IMG/VR virus record: IMGVR_UViG_3300025543_005580
Span: 47,990-111,989 of that record
DNA from: a virus
Strand: one strand, 5' to 3'
Length of the DNA: 64,000 bases
The translations under genes were made by a program, and so were the position numbers. This document shows, one piece after another, positions 19,628-27,833 of this stretch (positions are counted from its first letter, which is position 1; each line of letters starts with the position of its first letter). The notes below the pieces were generated by a model, which made no database searches, had not been told where the DNA came from, and saw only the letters and a program-made list of their open reading frames with translations.

Positions 19628-20596
19628 TTATGAAAATCCTTTATCAAATGCGTCTGAAAATTCGTTATTTCCTGAGGGTAGAGGAGCAACATAAGAACTA
19701 ATTACTTTTTTAGTTGTTTCTACTCTATCACCATTTACAACACCATCATAAAATTCAGGACCCATTTCTGTTTCTAATGAGAAAATGAGTTTTGTTTTTT
19801 CAGTGTATTTTTTTATACCATTTAAATCACGTTGTATTATTTCTGGGATTATGTATCCGTTAAGAGTTATGTCAAAGGTACTACGAACTATACGTTCATC
19901 ATTTTTAACTAATTCTGTTTGAAAAGCAAATGAATCAATCATTGCTTTAAATTGATATCTTTCAGGATTACCCCAATAAGCATCTGAAGCGTATTGTATT
20001 GCTTCTACTAAGCCATTTAATTGTTCTACATAATAAGTAAAAAGAGTACATGAATATGTTACTGTAACATAATCAGGAACAGCAGATGCATAAAATTGTT
20101 TTTGAGGTATTCTATTATTTAATACTGTAAATTGATCGTAAGCATTTCTTCTATCATATTTTTTAGTAGATACAGTAAACAAATTTGGTTGATTAGCATC
20201 TAATTTATTTGCAATACTTCTATTTTTAGTAATAGTATTACGCTTAAACATAATTAAAGGGGCCATTATTTTACCCTTTAAATCTCTATAATAACCATCC
20301 TTTTGCATTGACTTCCATTTTTCAGGAGAACCATATATAATAGGGACTGGTAAACGTTCACCATTTTGTATGACTGTAGGTTTGATTACATTTTCAAAAT
20401 AATAAAATATAGATTCGTCTATATCTTGAATACCAACAGAAAATGGTTTTACATTATCTCCAGACCATGATGTTTTAGTACCTCTATTGAAGGTATCATC
20501 AGCTGAATTAGGATTACCTGCTGCTCTATCATAAGCAACGTGTTGGTCTTCACTAATTTGTCTTTGTGTTTTTGGTACTGGTTTTCTTTCTGCCAT
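19628..20596 (-). CDS. gp15: gp15-like tail completion / sheath stabiliser protein
   Basis: The 322-residue protein resembles T4 gp15 (272 residues), which caps the tail tube and sheath and joins tail to head. Shared features are a RLPVPIIYGSPEKW segment near residue 82, a central FTYYVEQLNGLVEAIQYAS helix, and an ITLNGYIIPEI strand near the C-terminus. An extra ~50-residue N-terminal segment is present. The start overlaps the stop of gp14 by one base (TAATG), implying translational coupling. The order gp13-gp14-gp15 supports the call. The assignment is from remembered motif similarity, not alignment. Confidence 0.85.
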   Translation of the reverse strand: MAERKPVPKTQRQISEDQHVAYDRAAGNPNSADDTFNRGTKTSWSGDNVKPFSVGIQDIDESIFYYFENVIKPTVIQNGERLPVPIIYGSPEKWKSMQKDGYYRDLKGKIMAPLIMFKRNTITKNRSIANKLDANQPNLFTVSTKKYDRRNAYDQFTVLNNRIPQKQFYASAVPDYVTVTYSCTLFTYYVEQLNGLVEAIQYASDAYWGNPERYQFKAMIDSFAFQTELVKNDERIVRSTFDITLNGYIIPEIIQRDLNGIKKYTEKTKLIFSLETEMGPEFYDGVVNGDRVETTKKVISSYVAPLPSGNNEFSDAFDKGFS

Positions 20597-21180
20597 TATA
20601 GTCTTGCTAATTTAATATTAACTCTATCTGCTGGTACATAATGTGCTTGACATATTACCGATATAGATGAACCAAAATTCCCTAAATTAAATTCGCCAGG
20701 GGCTGATAATGGGTTATTTCCATCATCATCATTAAATGGATAATCTGGGTTTAATCCTCTAAAGAATTGGTTTGAATTAGTATTATCTACTTCCCAATAT
20801 CCATTTTGATACATAATTATATCACCTACTTCAGGAACCAAATTAGCTCCATATATGTTTGAGAATTCAAAATCATAATTAAAATCCCAATCCATTTTAT
20901 TTAATAAATCGTCTCTTAAAAATTTAAAAGTAATAGACCATGAAAAATCAACACCCATATCACTTTCGGGAAACTCTTGGTCACTACGTTCTATTAAACA
21001 TGATAGTATTACAGGATCAGCAAAATATCTACCTTCAGCGGCTTCACCATACATGTTTACTTTTGTTTCTTTAATCATATATTTGTAATATACACATTCC
21101 TCGGAAATGATATTACTAATCAATTCGCGGTTAATGTTTCTAAAGAAACTAATATCTCTTGCTTCGCCGTATAATGCCAT
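20596..21180 (-). CDS. gp14: gp14-like neck protein
   Basis: This 194-residue protein has the landmarks of T4 gp14 (neck protein, 256 residues, bound to the head-tail connector): an early ECVYYKYMI segment, then VDFSWSITFKFL, and a PEVGDIIMYQNGYWEVD stretch equivalent to the gp14 PKEGDLIYFP region. It is shorter than T4 gp14, mainly at the C-terminus. It starts one base after the gp13 stop and shares a base with the gp15 start, so the three genes form a tight unit. Position and motifs both support the call. Confidence 0.82.
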   Translation of the reverse strand: MALYGEARDISFFRNINRELISNIISEECVYYKYMIKETKVNMYGEAAEGRYFADPVILSCLIERSDQEFPESDMGVDFSWSITFKFLRDDLLNKMDWDFNYDFEFSNIYGANLVPEVGDIIMYQNGYWEVDNTNSNQFFRGLNPDYPFNDDDGNNPLSAPGEFNLGNFGSSISVICQAHYVPADRVNIKLARL

Positions 21181-21181
21181 A

Positions 21182-22690
21182 TTAACCTATAAAAATTGTC
21201 ATTGGTACATTGTTTATTTCAGCAACACGTGCTACTGATTCTGCTTGTCTTCTTTCAAGTAATGCTTGACGTGAAGTTTCATTAAAGTATGTTCTTAATC
21301 TTTCAATTAAGGCATTTTTTTCTGCTGTAGCTGCTGATAGTAGATCACTTTGGTTTAATGTTACTTCAGCTCCTGGAATAGGGACTGTGGCATATTTACC
21401 TCTAACATATCCTAAAGTTTCTTTTACAATAGCTAATGTATACTCAAATATCCAACTTCTACCCACTGAATTTATTTGGGAATATATTGGGTTATTATAT
21501 GGGGCGTTTGATTCATTTGTTATTTTAGAAGGAGCATCAGTTAATGCTGCGTTTGTTCTAGCATCTAATTCTACATAATTAAACCATAATTTAGCAGGAT
21601 TACCTATATTACGATTAGTAATATCATCTTCTTGTAGGGTATATATTGCTGAGGTTGAATTAAGGCCTAATTTAGTAGCGGGGATTGTTAAAAAATCTCC
21701 TTTTTTATATCCACTACCAGCTGTTGTTACAGTAATACTTGTAATAGCTCCACTAGAAACTGTTACTATTAAAGTAGCATTAGTACCACCTCCATTTGTT
21801 GTTGGAATAACAGTATAAGTTCCATCAGTTGTATTTGTAGGAGGAGTTGTTATTGATGTTAACAATGAATCTACGGTTGTTACTAAGGCTCCTGATGCTT
21901 GATTTTGGAAAGTTGGTATAGGAAATATTCTTAATTTATTATTAATTAGCTGGAAGGTATAATTGGATAATCTAACTTGATTTGACATTTCAATCGCTTG
22001 GATAGTTTGCATATCAAAGCTTAAAGGCATCATCAAAAAGTTAATTCCAGGACCATATCCTAACCCAGCAAATCCAAATGCTGTTGCTCCACCAAATCCA
22101 CCTCCTTGACCTGCCCAAGGAGAATACATTTCACTTACCGCTGGGGTATCTTGGTAAAATACTTGTTTTACTTCTATCCCACCTGTTATATTTTGATTTT
22201 CAGCCCATTGGGCTAAATCATAATCTTGGATACCTGCTTCTAAAGCTATTGAACCACTTTTCCAATCTACATTCCCACCAGTACCTGCTTCCTCGCCGTA
22301 TTGTAAAGATAATCTAACTATATTATCAAATGAGGGTGTTACTATAGAATGGTTTATATCAGGGCCTGTTGAACTATAAGGATTATCACCTCCTTCAATA
22401 GATAACATATTATCTCTTACTTTAAAAGCATATAATTCATTACCATACACAGTAACTGCTTCTTCAAAGGATGCCCAAAATTGAATATCTTGTAATTCTA
22501 CATTTTCAATAGGATAACCTAATCTTCTAGCGCAAAAATCAGTAACACGATTTGCATCACTTTTAAAATCAGAATCACTATCATAAAACCCAAAGGGAGT
22601 TGGTGAACTGCCTGTTGGTGGGGTATTATAAAAGGATGCTGATGCTACTGTAAAATCAACAGATCCACTATATATAGGAATATTAGCCAT
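21182..22690 (-). CDS. gp13: gp13-like neck / head completion protein with insertion domain
   Basis: The protein is 502 residues against 309 in T4. The C-terminal third carries the gp13 signature: WIFEYTLAIVKETLGYVRGK, then PIPGAEVTLN and a long helix (residues ~440-490). The N-terminal part has FCARRLGYPIENVELQD, also typical. About residues 275-345 hold an extra glycine/threonine-rich beta module (with GAITSITVTTAGSGYKKGD) of a kind repeated in many phage structural proteins, which explains part of the extra length. gp13 joins the portal to gp14 and completes the head. The ATATTTATA motif lies 10 bases upstream, making this the first gene of the neck unit. Confidence 0.87.
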   Translation of the reverse strand: MANIPIYSGSVDFTVASASFYNTPPTGSSPTPFGFYDSDSDFKSDANRVTDFCARRLGYPIENVELQDIQFWASFEEAVTVYGNELYAFKVRDNMLSIEGGDNPYSSTGPDINHSIVTPSFDNIVRLSLQYGEEAGTGGNVDWKSGSIALEAGIQDYDLAQWAENQNITGGIEVKQVFYQDTPAVSEMYSPWAGQGGGFGGATAFGFAGLGYGPGINFLMMPLSFDMQTIQAIEMSNQVRLSNYTFQLINNKLRIFPIPTFQNQASGALVTTVDSLLTSITTPPTNTTDGTYTVIPTTNGGGTNATLIVTVSSGAITSITVTTAGSGYKKGDFLTIPATKLGLNSTSAIYTLQEDDITNRNIGNPAKLWFNYVELDARTNAALTDAPSKITNESNAPYNNPIYSQINSVGRSWIFEYTLAIVKETLGYVRGKYATVPIPGAEVTLNQSDLLSAATAEKNALIERLRTYFNETSRQALLERRQAESVARVAEINNVPMTIFIG

Positions 22691-22700
22691 ACTTTTTGAT

Positions 22701-22709
22701 TATAAATAT
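22701..22709 (-). promoter_or_regulatory. ATATTTATA motif, candidate late promoter element
   Basis: Minus-strand ATATTTATA, 10 bases upstream of gp13, in the 40-base gap after phoH. Confidence 0.5.
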
Positions 22710-22730
22710 TGAAGAAAATTGAACTAATTA

Positions 22731-23465
22731 CTACTTTTTATTTCTCCCACTAGTACCGGAAGAACCAGACATAATACCTCGTTCAACAGCATCCTCATAT
22801 ATACCAATTAATTCTTCAACAATTGGATCTCTGTGGTTTTGTTTTAATGTAATACTAACCATATTTTTTACTTTTCTAGCAGCTGCATATAGAAATCTAA
22901 ATCCAGATTCACGTTTTGATTTCAGATCTACTTGATGGTCATCACCACAAATTACCATTTTACTACGTAAACCAATACGTGTAGTAATCATTTCCATTTG
23001 TTCATGTGTTACGTTTTGCGCTTCATCTACAATAACCATACTATCAACAAATGTTCTTCCTCTCATAAATGATACAGGTACAATTTCAATTTTACCTTCT
23101 TCAATAAATTTTTCAATTTTTACTTTATCATATAAAAGAAACATATTCTGATAGATAGGTTGTACCCATGGGTCCATTTTTTCTCTTAAATCACCTGGTA
23201 GGAAACCTATATCTTCTTTCGATACTGTAGGGCGTGTTATGATAACTTTTTCATATTGTTTTCTAAATAATCCATCTAATGCCACTTGACATGCTAATAA
23301 TGTTTTACCTGAACCTGCTGAACCTGCTAATACAGTTAATGTATTATTTAATATTTGTTCTTTTGCTTGTTTTTGTTCTTCATTTAATTGTAATTTAAAT
23401 TTAATTGGATTTTTCAATACTTTTTTTTCTCTGAATACCTCATCGGTATGTGATTTTGAAGACAT
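22731..23465 (-). CDS. phoH: PhoH-family ATPase
   Basis: The 244-residue product has Walker A GSAGSGKT at 48-55, VIITRPTV near 74-81 and Walker B with MVIVDEAQN at 143-151. This is the PhoH domain, an ATPase/helicase-like protein often carried by marine and T4-like phages and of unsettled function. I place the start at 23465 (MSSKSHTDEV). The reading frame extends 22 codons further upstream, but that stretch is hydrophobic, A+T-rich leader-like sequence not typical of PhoH. The C-terminus ends SGSSGTSGRNKK, echoing the GTSG repeats of the fibre genes. The gene lies between the capsid terminator and gp13. Confidence 0.95.
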   Translation of the reverse strand: MSSKSHTDEVFREKKVLKNPIKFKLQLNEEQKQAKEQILNNTLTVLAGSAGSGKTLLACQVALDGLFRKQYEKVIITRPTVSKEDIGFLPGDLREKMDPWVQPIYQNMFLLYDKVKIEKFIEEGKIEIVPVSFMRGRTFVDSMVIVDEAQNVTHEQMEMITTRIGLRSKMVICGDDHQVDLKSKRESGFRFLYAAARKVKNMVSITLKQNHRDPIVEELIGIYEDAVERGIMSGSSGTSGRNKK

Positions 23466-23540
23466 ATACTTTGTTAATTTAGTGAAAATTATATAACTTA
23501 TTATTTTATTATACATATTAATAATATACAATATATAACA

Positions 23541-23567
23541 AAAAAGAGCCCTGCTTTCGCAGGGCTC
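23541..23567 (-). terminator. Intrinsic terminator after the major capsid gene
   Basis: The minus strand has GAGCCCTGC and GCAGGGCTC, a perfect 9-bp stem closed by a GAAA tetraloop (23546-23567), followed by TTTTTTG. It lies 35 bases beyond the capsid stop codon and closes the scaffold-capsid unit. A GNRA loop on the minus strand fits a stable RNA hairpin. Confidence 0.93.
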
Positions 23568-23601
23568 CTTTAATTTAGAATATTACTTCTTAAATCTAAT
23601 T

Positions 23602-25260
23602 CTAGATAGTATCTAAACCAGCTACATAGATTTTACCATAGTACTCAGGACGTAACATCTTCTTAGCGTAACGAGTCATCAAACCTTTACGTGGAGTAAA
23701 CGTTTCTGGATCGTACACAAGAGGAGTCATGATTAATGGAATGTAAGGAGCAAATACAGCACCTGTTTCCAAGAATTGAGAACCTCTATATCCCATTAAC
23801 ATTAAGTTGTTAGTGAAATATGGATTTTTGTAAACTTTGTAACGGTTATTGATTGTACCAATTTTTTGTACACCAAATGCGTACTCACCTTGAGCAGCAT
23901 CACCGTTAGCGTTTGAAGCAAATCCTGGGATTGATTCCAAGATAGTAGCTACTGTTGGAGAAGTAACAATAAAGTTAGCACCACCTCTAAGAGTTAATTG
24001 GTGAATTTTATTGCTCAATTTCTGCATTTTAGTACCTAAAGTTTGGAACCACTCACCTTGAGAGTTGTAGAAACCAGTTTGTGCTACAGTTGTTGGGAAA
24101 TCGAAACTTGAACCATTCCAAACACCGTTGTTTTTAGCTGTCCAGTACTCAGTACCTGCAGCAGCATCAGCGATTAACATATCTAAGATTTCCAAATCAA
24201 TTTCCATTGAAATGTACTCACTCATGATATTTGTTAATTCAGCTTCAGCATCGATGTTTTGGTATGCAGCTAAATCTTGAGCGAACTCAGGAGTCCATAC
24301 TGCTTTCAATTTCTTGGTTTTAGCAGTAATAGCTTGTGATTGCATTTTAACGTTAATTTCTGGAATAACGATGTTAGTCGCAGATAAATCGTTAGGAGAT
24401 GCGTAACCTGGAAGTGCTTGGTCAGCTTCAAAATCACCACGGTTAATATCTGTAGTTAACTTGTTGAAGTATACAGAAGCGGGGTTAAACGTAGGCTGTA
24501 CAGATTGAGATACGAAGAACTCAAGATCAGTACCGTTAGTAGCAACTCTAGTTAAGTCTGAAAGGTTTTCAGCTAAAGTTACATCTGATGAAGAGATAAC
24601 AAATGCAGCAACACCATCTAAATCAGCATTAGCTGGGGCAGCAACAGTTACTTTCCAAATTTCACCTGCAACAAAAGAAGCAGAATATGCATCGTTTACA
24701 TCGATATCTTTGTAATCAGCAGAAACAGCAACAGTTACAGAACCTGTAAGGATAGAAGCTGTGAACTGGTTAGTTGAATAAGCAAAACGACCAGCACCGT
24801 ATAAACCACCTTCAGCTGCAGGAGTTGAGAATGGATAAGAACCAGCAGCGTTACGATCACCATAAAGTGACTCACCAACTGCGAAAGGAGTTTTAGCATT
24901 TCCGTATTGGAAATCTAAGAAGAACACTAGACCAGAAGGCATGTTCATAGGTTGAACAGAAACGAATTCTTTAGCTACGATAGTACCGAATACTTTTCTT
25001 ACTAAAGGTAAAGCAATACCAGCCCAGTTTTCACCTTCAGTACCTGAAGTGAAACCAGAGTTAGTAGAGATTACGTTAGTTTCTGTTACTAATTGTTTTG
25101 CTTGGTTTTCGAGCATCAAAGACATATTGTTCTTCTCAACTTCACCAAGACCTTCAAGTAGTCCTGTTTTAGACCACTTACCTGCTAATTTAGCAGCGTC
25201 AGACTGTAGGTTCTTCCATGAACCAGCAGCAGACTCGAGTAATGAATTTACTTGTGACAT
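23602..25260 (-). CDS. gp23: Major capsid protein (gp23-like)
   Basis: The 552-residue protein is close in length to T4 gp23 (521), with the conserved N-terminal arrangement: a helical propeptide, then a Gly/Ser-rich turn and VQPMNMPSGLVFFLDFQYG at ~102-120, matching the T4 gp23 VQPMNSPTGQVFALR region. It assembles the HK97-fold head shell. In T4, gp21 removes the first 65 residues after an (L/I)-x-E site; candidates here are L-L-E at 34-36 and V-T-E at 58-60. No Shine-Dalgarno is visible; the leader is A-rich (AAAAATTAAAAAACA before ATG). It is preceded by the scaffold gene and followed by a strong terminator. Confidence 0.95.
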   Translation of the reverse strand: MSQVNSLLESAAGSWKNLQSDAAKLAGKWSKTGLLEGLGEVEKNNMSLMLENQAKQLVTETNVISTNSGFTSGTEGENWAGIALPLVRKVFGTIVAKEFVSVQPMNMPSGLVFFLDFQYGNAKTPFAVGESLYGDRNAAGSYPFSTPAAEGGLYGAGRFAYSTNQFTASILTGSVTVAVSADYKDIDVNDAYSASFVAGEIWKVTVAAPANADLDGVAAFVISSSDVTLAENLSDLTRVATNGTDLEFFVSQSVQPTFNPASVYFNKLTTDINRGDFEADQALPGYASPNDLSATNIVIPEINVKMQSQAITAKTKKLKAVWTPEFAQDLAAYQNIDAEAELTNIMSEYISMEIDLEILDMLIADAAAGTEYWTAKNNGVWNGSSFDFPTTVAQTGFYNSQGEWFQTLGTKMQKLSNKIHQLTLRGGANFIVTSPTVATILESIPGFASNANGDAAQGEYAFGVQKIGTINNRYKVYKNPYFTNNLMLMGYRGSQFLETGAVFAPYIPLIMTPLVYDPETFTPRKGLMTRYAKKMLRPEYYGKIYVAGLDTI

Positions 25261-25286
25261 TGTTTTTTAATTTTTAATTTTTAATT

Positions 25287-26396
25287 TTACTTAATTCCGG
25301 CAAGTTTTTGCCATCTTGCAACTTGAGAATCAACCTCTACAATAAGTTTTTTAGTCGGGGCATTACCCATTGCTTTTGATGCTCTACCTAAATTTTCTTT
25401 AACAACAGACTTTGCTGGGGTTAAACCTTCGTTTAATGTTTCAAACACTAGTTTAACTTCTGTTACGGTAGTTGCTTTATCAAATGCAGCTAATACTTTT
25501 GCTTTTTGGCTTTCGCTCAAATTTTTACCTCTGAAGATTTTATTAACATAAAGGAGTTTAGCATTCAACATATTAACTTCCATTAATTCTGATTTTAGTG
25601 CTTCTACTTCTTCTTTAATTTTTTCAAGATCTTCTTTCTCGTCCTTCATACCGTCTTTGTAGCCTTCTTCTTCAGCATCTGTACGAGCATCTTCTTCAAG
25701 ATCTTCTTTCTCGTCCTTCATGCCGTCCTTGTAGCCTTCTTCCTCAGCGTCAGTACGAGCGTTTTCATCCACAGTTACTTCTTCTTCGTCTTCTACTTCA
25801 ATATCAACATCCATATCAGATTCTTCATCTTCTTCGTCTGCATCAATTTCACCTTCTAACTCACCAGCTTTAACCATGTCTGCGATTACGTCTTCAATGA
25901 ATGATTTAAGATCGTCTTCTGACATATCTTCAAGATCAATTTCTTCATCTTCGTCTTTGTCTTCTTCGTCCTCTTTCTCGTCTTCCATTCCGTCGAGGTA
26001 ACCCTCTTCTTCTGCGTCTGTACGAGCATCTTCATTTAATTCGTTGTCGAGTTCAGCTAATAATTCGTCTAAATCCATTTCGTCTACTTCTTCAGCTTCA
26101 TCTACTTCTTTAGTACCAAGTTTTTTCTTGCCCATTTGGCCTTCGTACCCTTCAGCATCATCTGCTTCATCCATTTTCTTAACTTCTTTAGCTTCTTCTT
26201 TAGCTTCATCAGTTTTCATTTTGGCTTCTTCTAAATCGTCCTCTTCATCCATTTCGGCTAACTTTGCAGATAGCTTTTCTTTTAGATAAGGTGAGAATGA
26301 TTCTTCAAGTGCCATTTTTGCATTTGCAATAGCTGTTTCTTTAACTGCTTTAGCATCTGCGATTGCTTCTTTTAACAAATTTCTATTTGTTGCCAT
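25287..26396 (-). CDS. gp22: Prohead core scaffold protein (gp22-like)
   Basis: The 369-residue protein is extremely acidic and helical, as is T4 gp22, the internal scaffold that is destroyed by gp21 before DNA packaging. I start it at 26396 (MATNRNLLKEAIADAK), because a good Shine-Dalgarno (GAGGAC, 26401-26406) precedes it; the frame extends 28 codons further but through leader sequence containing a hairpin. A 24-residue unit opening ARTDAEEEGYKDGMKDEKED is tandemly repeated, with a third divergent copy. Two L-N-E tripeptides (ELNEDA and TLNEGL) match the expected prohead protease specificity. The C-terminal ~100 residues are less acidic and probably contact the shell. Confidence 0.92.
   Translation of the reverse strand: MATNRNLLKEAIADAKAVKETAIANAKMALEESFSPYLKEKLSAKLAEMDEEDDLEEAKMKTDEAKEEAKEVKKMDEADDAEGYEGQMGKKKLGTKEVDEAEEVDEMDLDELLAELDNELNEDARTDAEEEGYLDGMEDEKEDEEDKDEDEEIDLEDMSEDDLKSFIEDVIADMVKAGELEGEIDADEEDEESDMDVDIEVEDEEEVTVDENARTDAEEEGYKDGMKDEKEDLEEDARTDAEEEGYKDGMKDEKEDLEKIKEEVEALKSELMEVNMLNAKLLYVNKIFRGKNLSESQKAKVLAAFDKATTVTEVKLVFETLNEGLTPAKSVVKENLGRASKAMGNAPTKKLIVEVDSQVARWQKLAGIK
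25624..25767 (-). repeat. 72-bp tandem repeat in scaffold gene
   Basis: Two adjacent 72-bp copies encode the 24-residue unit that opens ARTDAEEEGYKDGMKDEKED. A third, more diverged copy lies near 25950-26035 (with GYLDGMEDEKED). Confidence 0.85.
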
Positions 26397-26400
26397 TTTT

Positions 26401-26406
26401 GTCCTC
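26401..26406 (-). promoter_or_regulatory. Shine-Dalgarno that sets the gp22 start
   Basis: The minus strand reads GAGGAC-AAAA-ATG. It is one of the few recognisable ribosome binding sites in the window and supports the start at 26396 over the longer frame. Confidence 0.75.
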
Positions 26407-26473
26407 AATTTAATTGTTGGAAATACGTTTATTGTTGGCGAGTGCCGAAACGTAATAAATAATTTATTTACTG

Positions 26474-26494
26474 ATGCCATATAGGAAATGGCAT
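26474..26494 (-). other. Hairpin in the leader of the scaffold gene
   Basis: A perfect 7-bp inverted repeat (ATGCCAT/ATGGCAT) with a 7-base loop lies ~80 bases upstream of the gp22 start. A TATAAT hexamer (26495-26500) abuts it on the upstream side and may be a -10 element, although no -35 is evident. The 212-base gap here holds a terminator, this possible promoter and the hairpin, but no gene. Confidence 0.45.
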
Positions 26495-26537
26495 ATTATA
26501 CTAATACATATATGGGTATATTTCGAAGTCGCAAAAG

Positions 26538-26580
26538 AAAAAAAGACCCGAGAGCAGATCTTACGGTATGCAACTCGGGT
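26538..26580 (-). terminator. Intrinsic terminator after the prohead protease
   Basis: On the minus strand ACCCGAG (26574-26580) pairs with CTCGGGT (26546-26552). The loop of about 21 bases contains a further GCA/TGC pairing, and TTTTTTTC follows. It lies ~29 bases past the gp21 stop and separates gp21 from the scaffold-capsid unit. Confidence 0.82.
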
Positions 26581-26608
26581 TCATTTAATGCCTAAGGTAG
26601 CAGGCGAG

Positions 26609-27208
26609 TTAAATTACCGGACAAGTGCCATTAGCACACAGTATTTCCGATAATATTGTATTTACTTTTAAGTATTTATCTACTTGAACTTCTTGTCCTT
26701 CTTTAATCATATGCATGTATGATCCTGGGTTTGATGGGGTGGAAACAAAATCCCAACATAATAATTCGAAATCGTCTTGGACTTCTAATACACCATTTCT
26801 ATCCTCTAATGAACCCATACCTCGTGATGACACACCAACTTGTACGTTATTTTCAATTAATGCTTTAAGAATATTTCCTGATGTTGTAGGTAGTACTTCA
26901 ATTTTACCCATTACTTGATCTCCATCCCACCACATATCTCTAATAATATGGGATACATTTTTAAGATTGATGATAGAGGATTCTGGGTGGTCTAATTCAC
27001 CTGTTGCTCTATTTTCTTTTACAAGTACTCTGTATTTATCGATTTCACGTTCCCATAGATCTTTTGAATAATAACGACCATTGCCATTTTTTACTTCAGC
27101 AGTCGCTAAGATACCTTCAACTAATGGGTTACCTGATGGGGCTACCGATTCAGTTAAGCTAACTGGTTTAGCATTAAATGCTTGGGTTTCTATGAGGACC
27201 TGTTTCAT
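26609..27208 (-). CDS. gp21: Prohead core protease (gp21-like serine protease)
   Basis: This 199-residue protein (T4 gp21 has 212) carries the prohead protease signature: GELDHP with the candidate catalytic His74, then IRDMWWDGDQVMGKIEVL, and VGVSSRGMGSL with nucleophile Ser127 or Ser128. In T4 this enzyme trims the capsid, scaffold and internal head proteins at (L/I)-x-E sites inside the prohead. In this genome its likely substrates include the LNE-bearing proteins encoded farther upstream. It begins two bases after the stop of the 203-residue gene and is followed by a terminator. Confidence 0.94.
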   Translation of the reverse strand: MKQVLIETQAFNAKPVSLTESVAPSGNPLVEGILATAEVKNGNGRYYSKDLWEREIDKYRVLVKENRATGELDHPESSIINLKNVSHIIRDMWWDGDQVMGKIEVLPTTSGNILKALIENNVQVGVSSRGMGSLEDRNGVLEVQDDFELLCWDFVSTPSNPGSYMHMIKEGQEVQVDKYLKVNTILSEILCANGTCPVI

Positions 27209-27209
27209 A

Positions 27210-27821
27210 TTAGTATCCTGATTCTTTATATTTGTCTACATCACCATATCCTGATTCTTTGTGTTTACCTTTAGGTTCAACAACTTTACCAGCTCCTGGA
27301 ACATCATCTTGGTAACCATCAATTTTAAGACCAAATGCTGAATTAGTAGTATAGAATGTCATATCTTTAGCTAAATTTTTAGCTACAATATCTTTTAATT
27401 CTTTAACTGTTTTATCTTCATTTTTTGGATCTTCCATCTCAACATAATATCCTGATAAGAATGCTTGGCCATAGATATTATCTATGTTTTTTTCATCTTT
27501 GTAGTCATAGTTTTTAGTTTCTAAATCGACTACATCTTTATCAGTTTCTTTTACTTCTGCCTTTACTTCTTCTGCTAAAAAATTAGCAAATGCTGTTTCG
27601 TATGAAGTTTTTTTAGATGTATGTGTTTGATTAGATTCCAAAGAAATAACACCTCCGATACCTTCAGAAATAATATTTTTACCTTGAAGAATATTTACGG
27701 TTTGTTCAAACGTATTATTAACAGTGAGAAATTTAGGAAATTGTCTCAATGCTTGTTTTAAAAAGAAATTTTTATCTCCTTTTCCTTCTTTAATTAAATT
27801 GTACTGTTGTTGTAGTGTCAT
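27210..27821 (-). CDS. Conserved phage protein of unknown function (203 aa)
   Basis: The protein begins MTLQQQYNLIKEGKGDKNFF and has a helical N-terminal ~55 residues ending VNILQGKNIISEG, a type of opening I associate with head-gene neighbours in T4-like phages. The middle is acidic/lysine-rich. The C-terminus contains KHKESGYGDVDKYKESGY, a short internal duplication of YKESGY-like sequence. It lies directly between the portal-side genes and gp21, so a prohead core or packaging role is plausible but unproven. An ATATTTATA motif ends three bases before the ATG, too close for a normal leader. Confidence 0.75.
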   Translation of the reverse strand: MTLQQQYNLIKEGKGDKNFFLKQALRQFPKFLTVNNTFEQTVNILQGKNIISEGIGGVISLESNQTHTSKKTSYETAFANFLAEEVKAEVKETDKDVVDLETKNYDYKDEKNIDNIYGQAFLSGYYVEMEDPKNEDKTVKELKDIVAKNLAKDMTFYTTNSAFGLKIDGYQDDVPGAGKVVEPKGKHKESGYGDVDKYKESGY

Positions 27822-27824
27822 GAT

Positions 27825-27833
27825 TATAAATAT
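27825..27833 (-). promoter_or_regulatory. ATATTTATA motif close to a start codon
   Basis: Minus-strand ATATTTATA is followed by ATC and then the ATG of the 203-residue gene; its first base is shared with the stop codon of the upstream gene. If it were a -10 element the transcript would be nearly leaderless or would serve a downstream gene. Confidence 0.4.

Noticed and set aside
23466-23531. Longer PhoH start at 23531
   Set aside because: The extra 22 residues are A+T-rich leader translation without PhoH character; MSSKSHTDEV at 23465 fits the family.
26397-26480. Longer scaffold start at 26480
   Set aside because: It overlaps the leader hairpin, and a good Shine-Dalgarno supports 26396.
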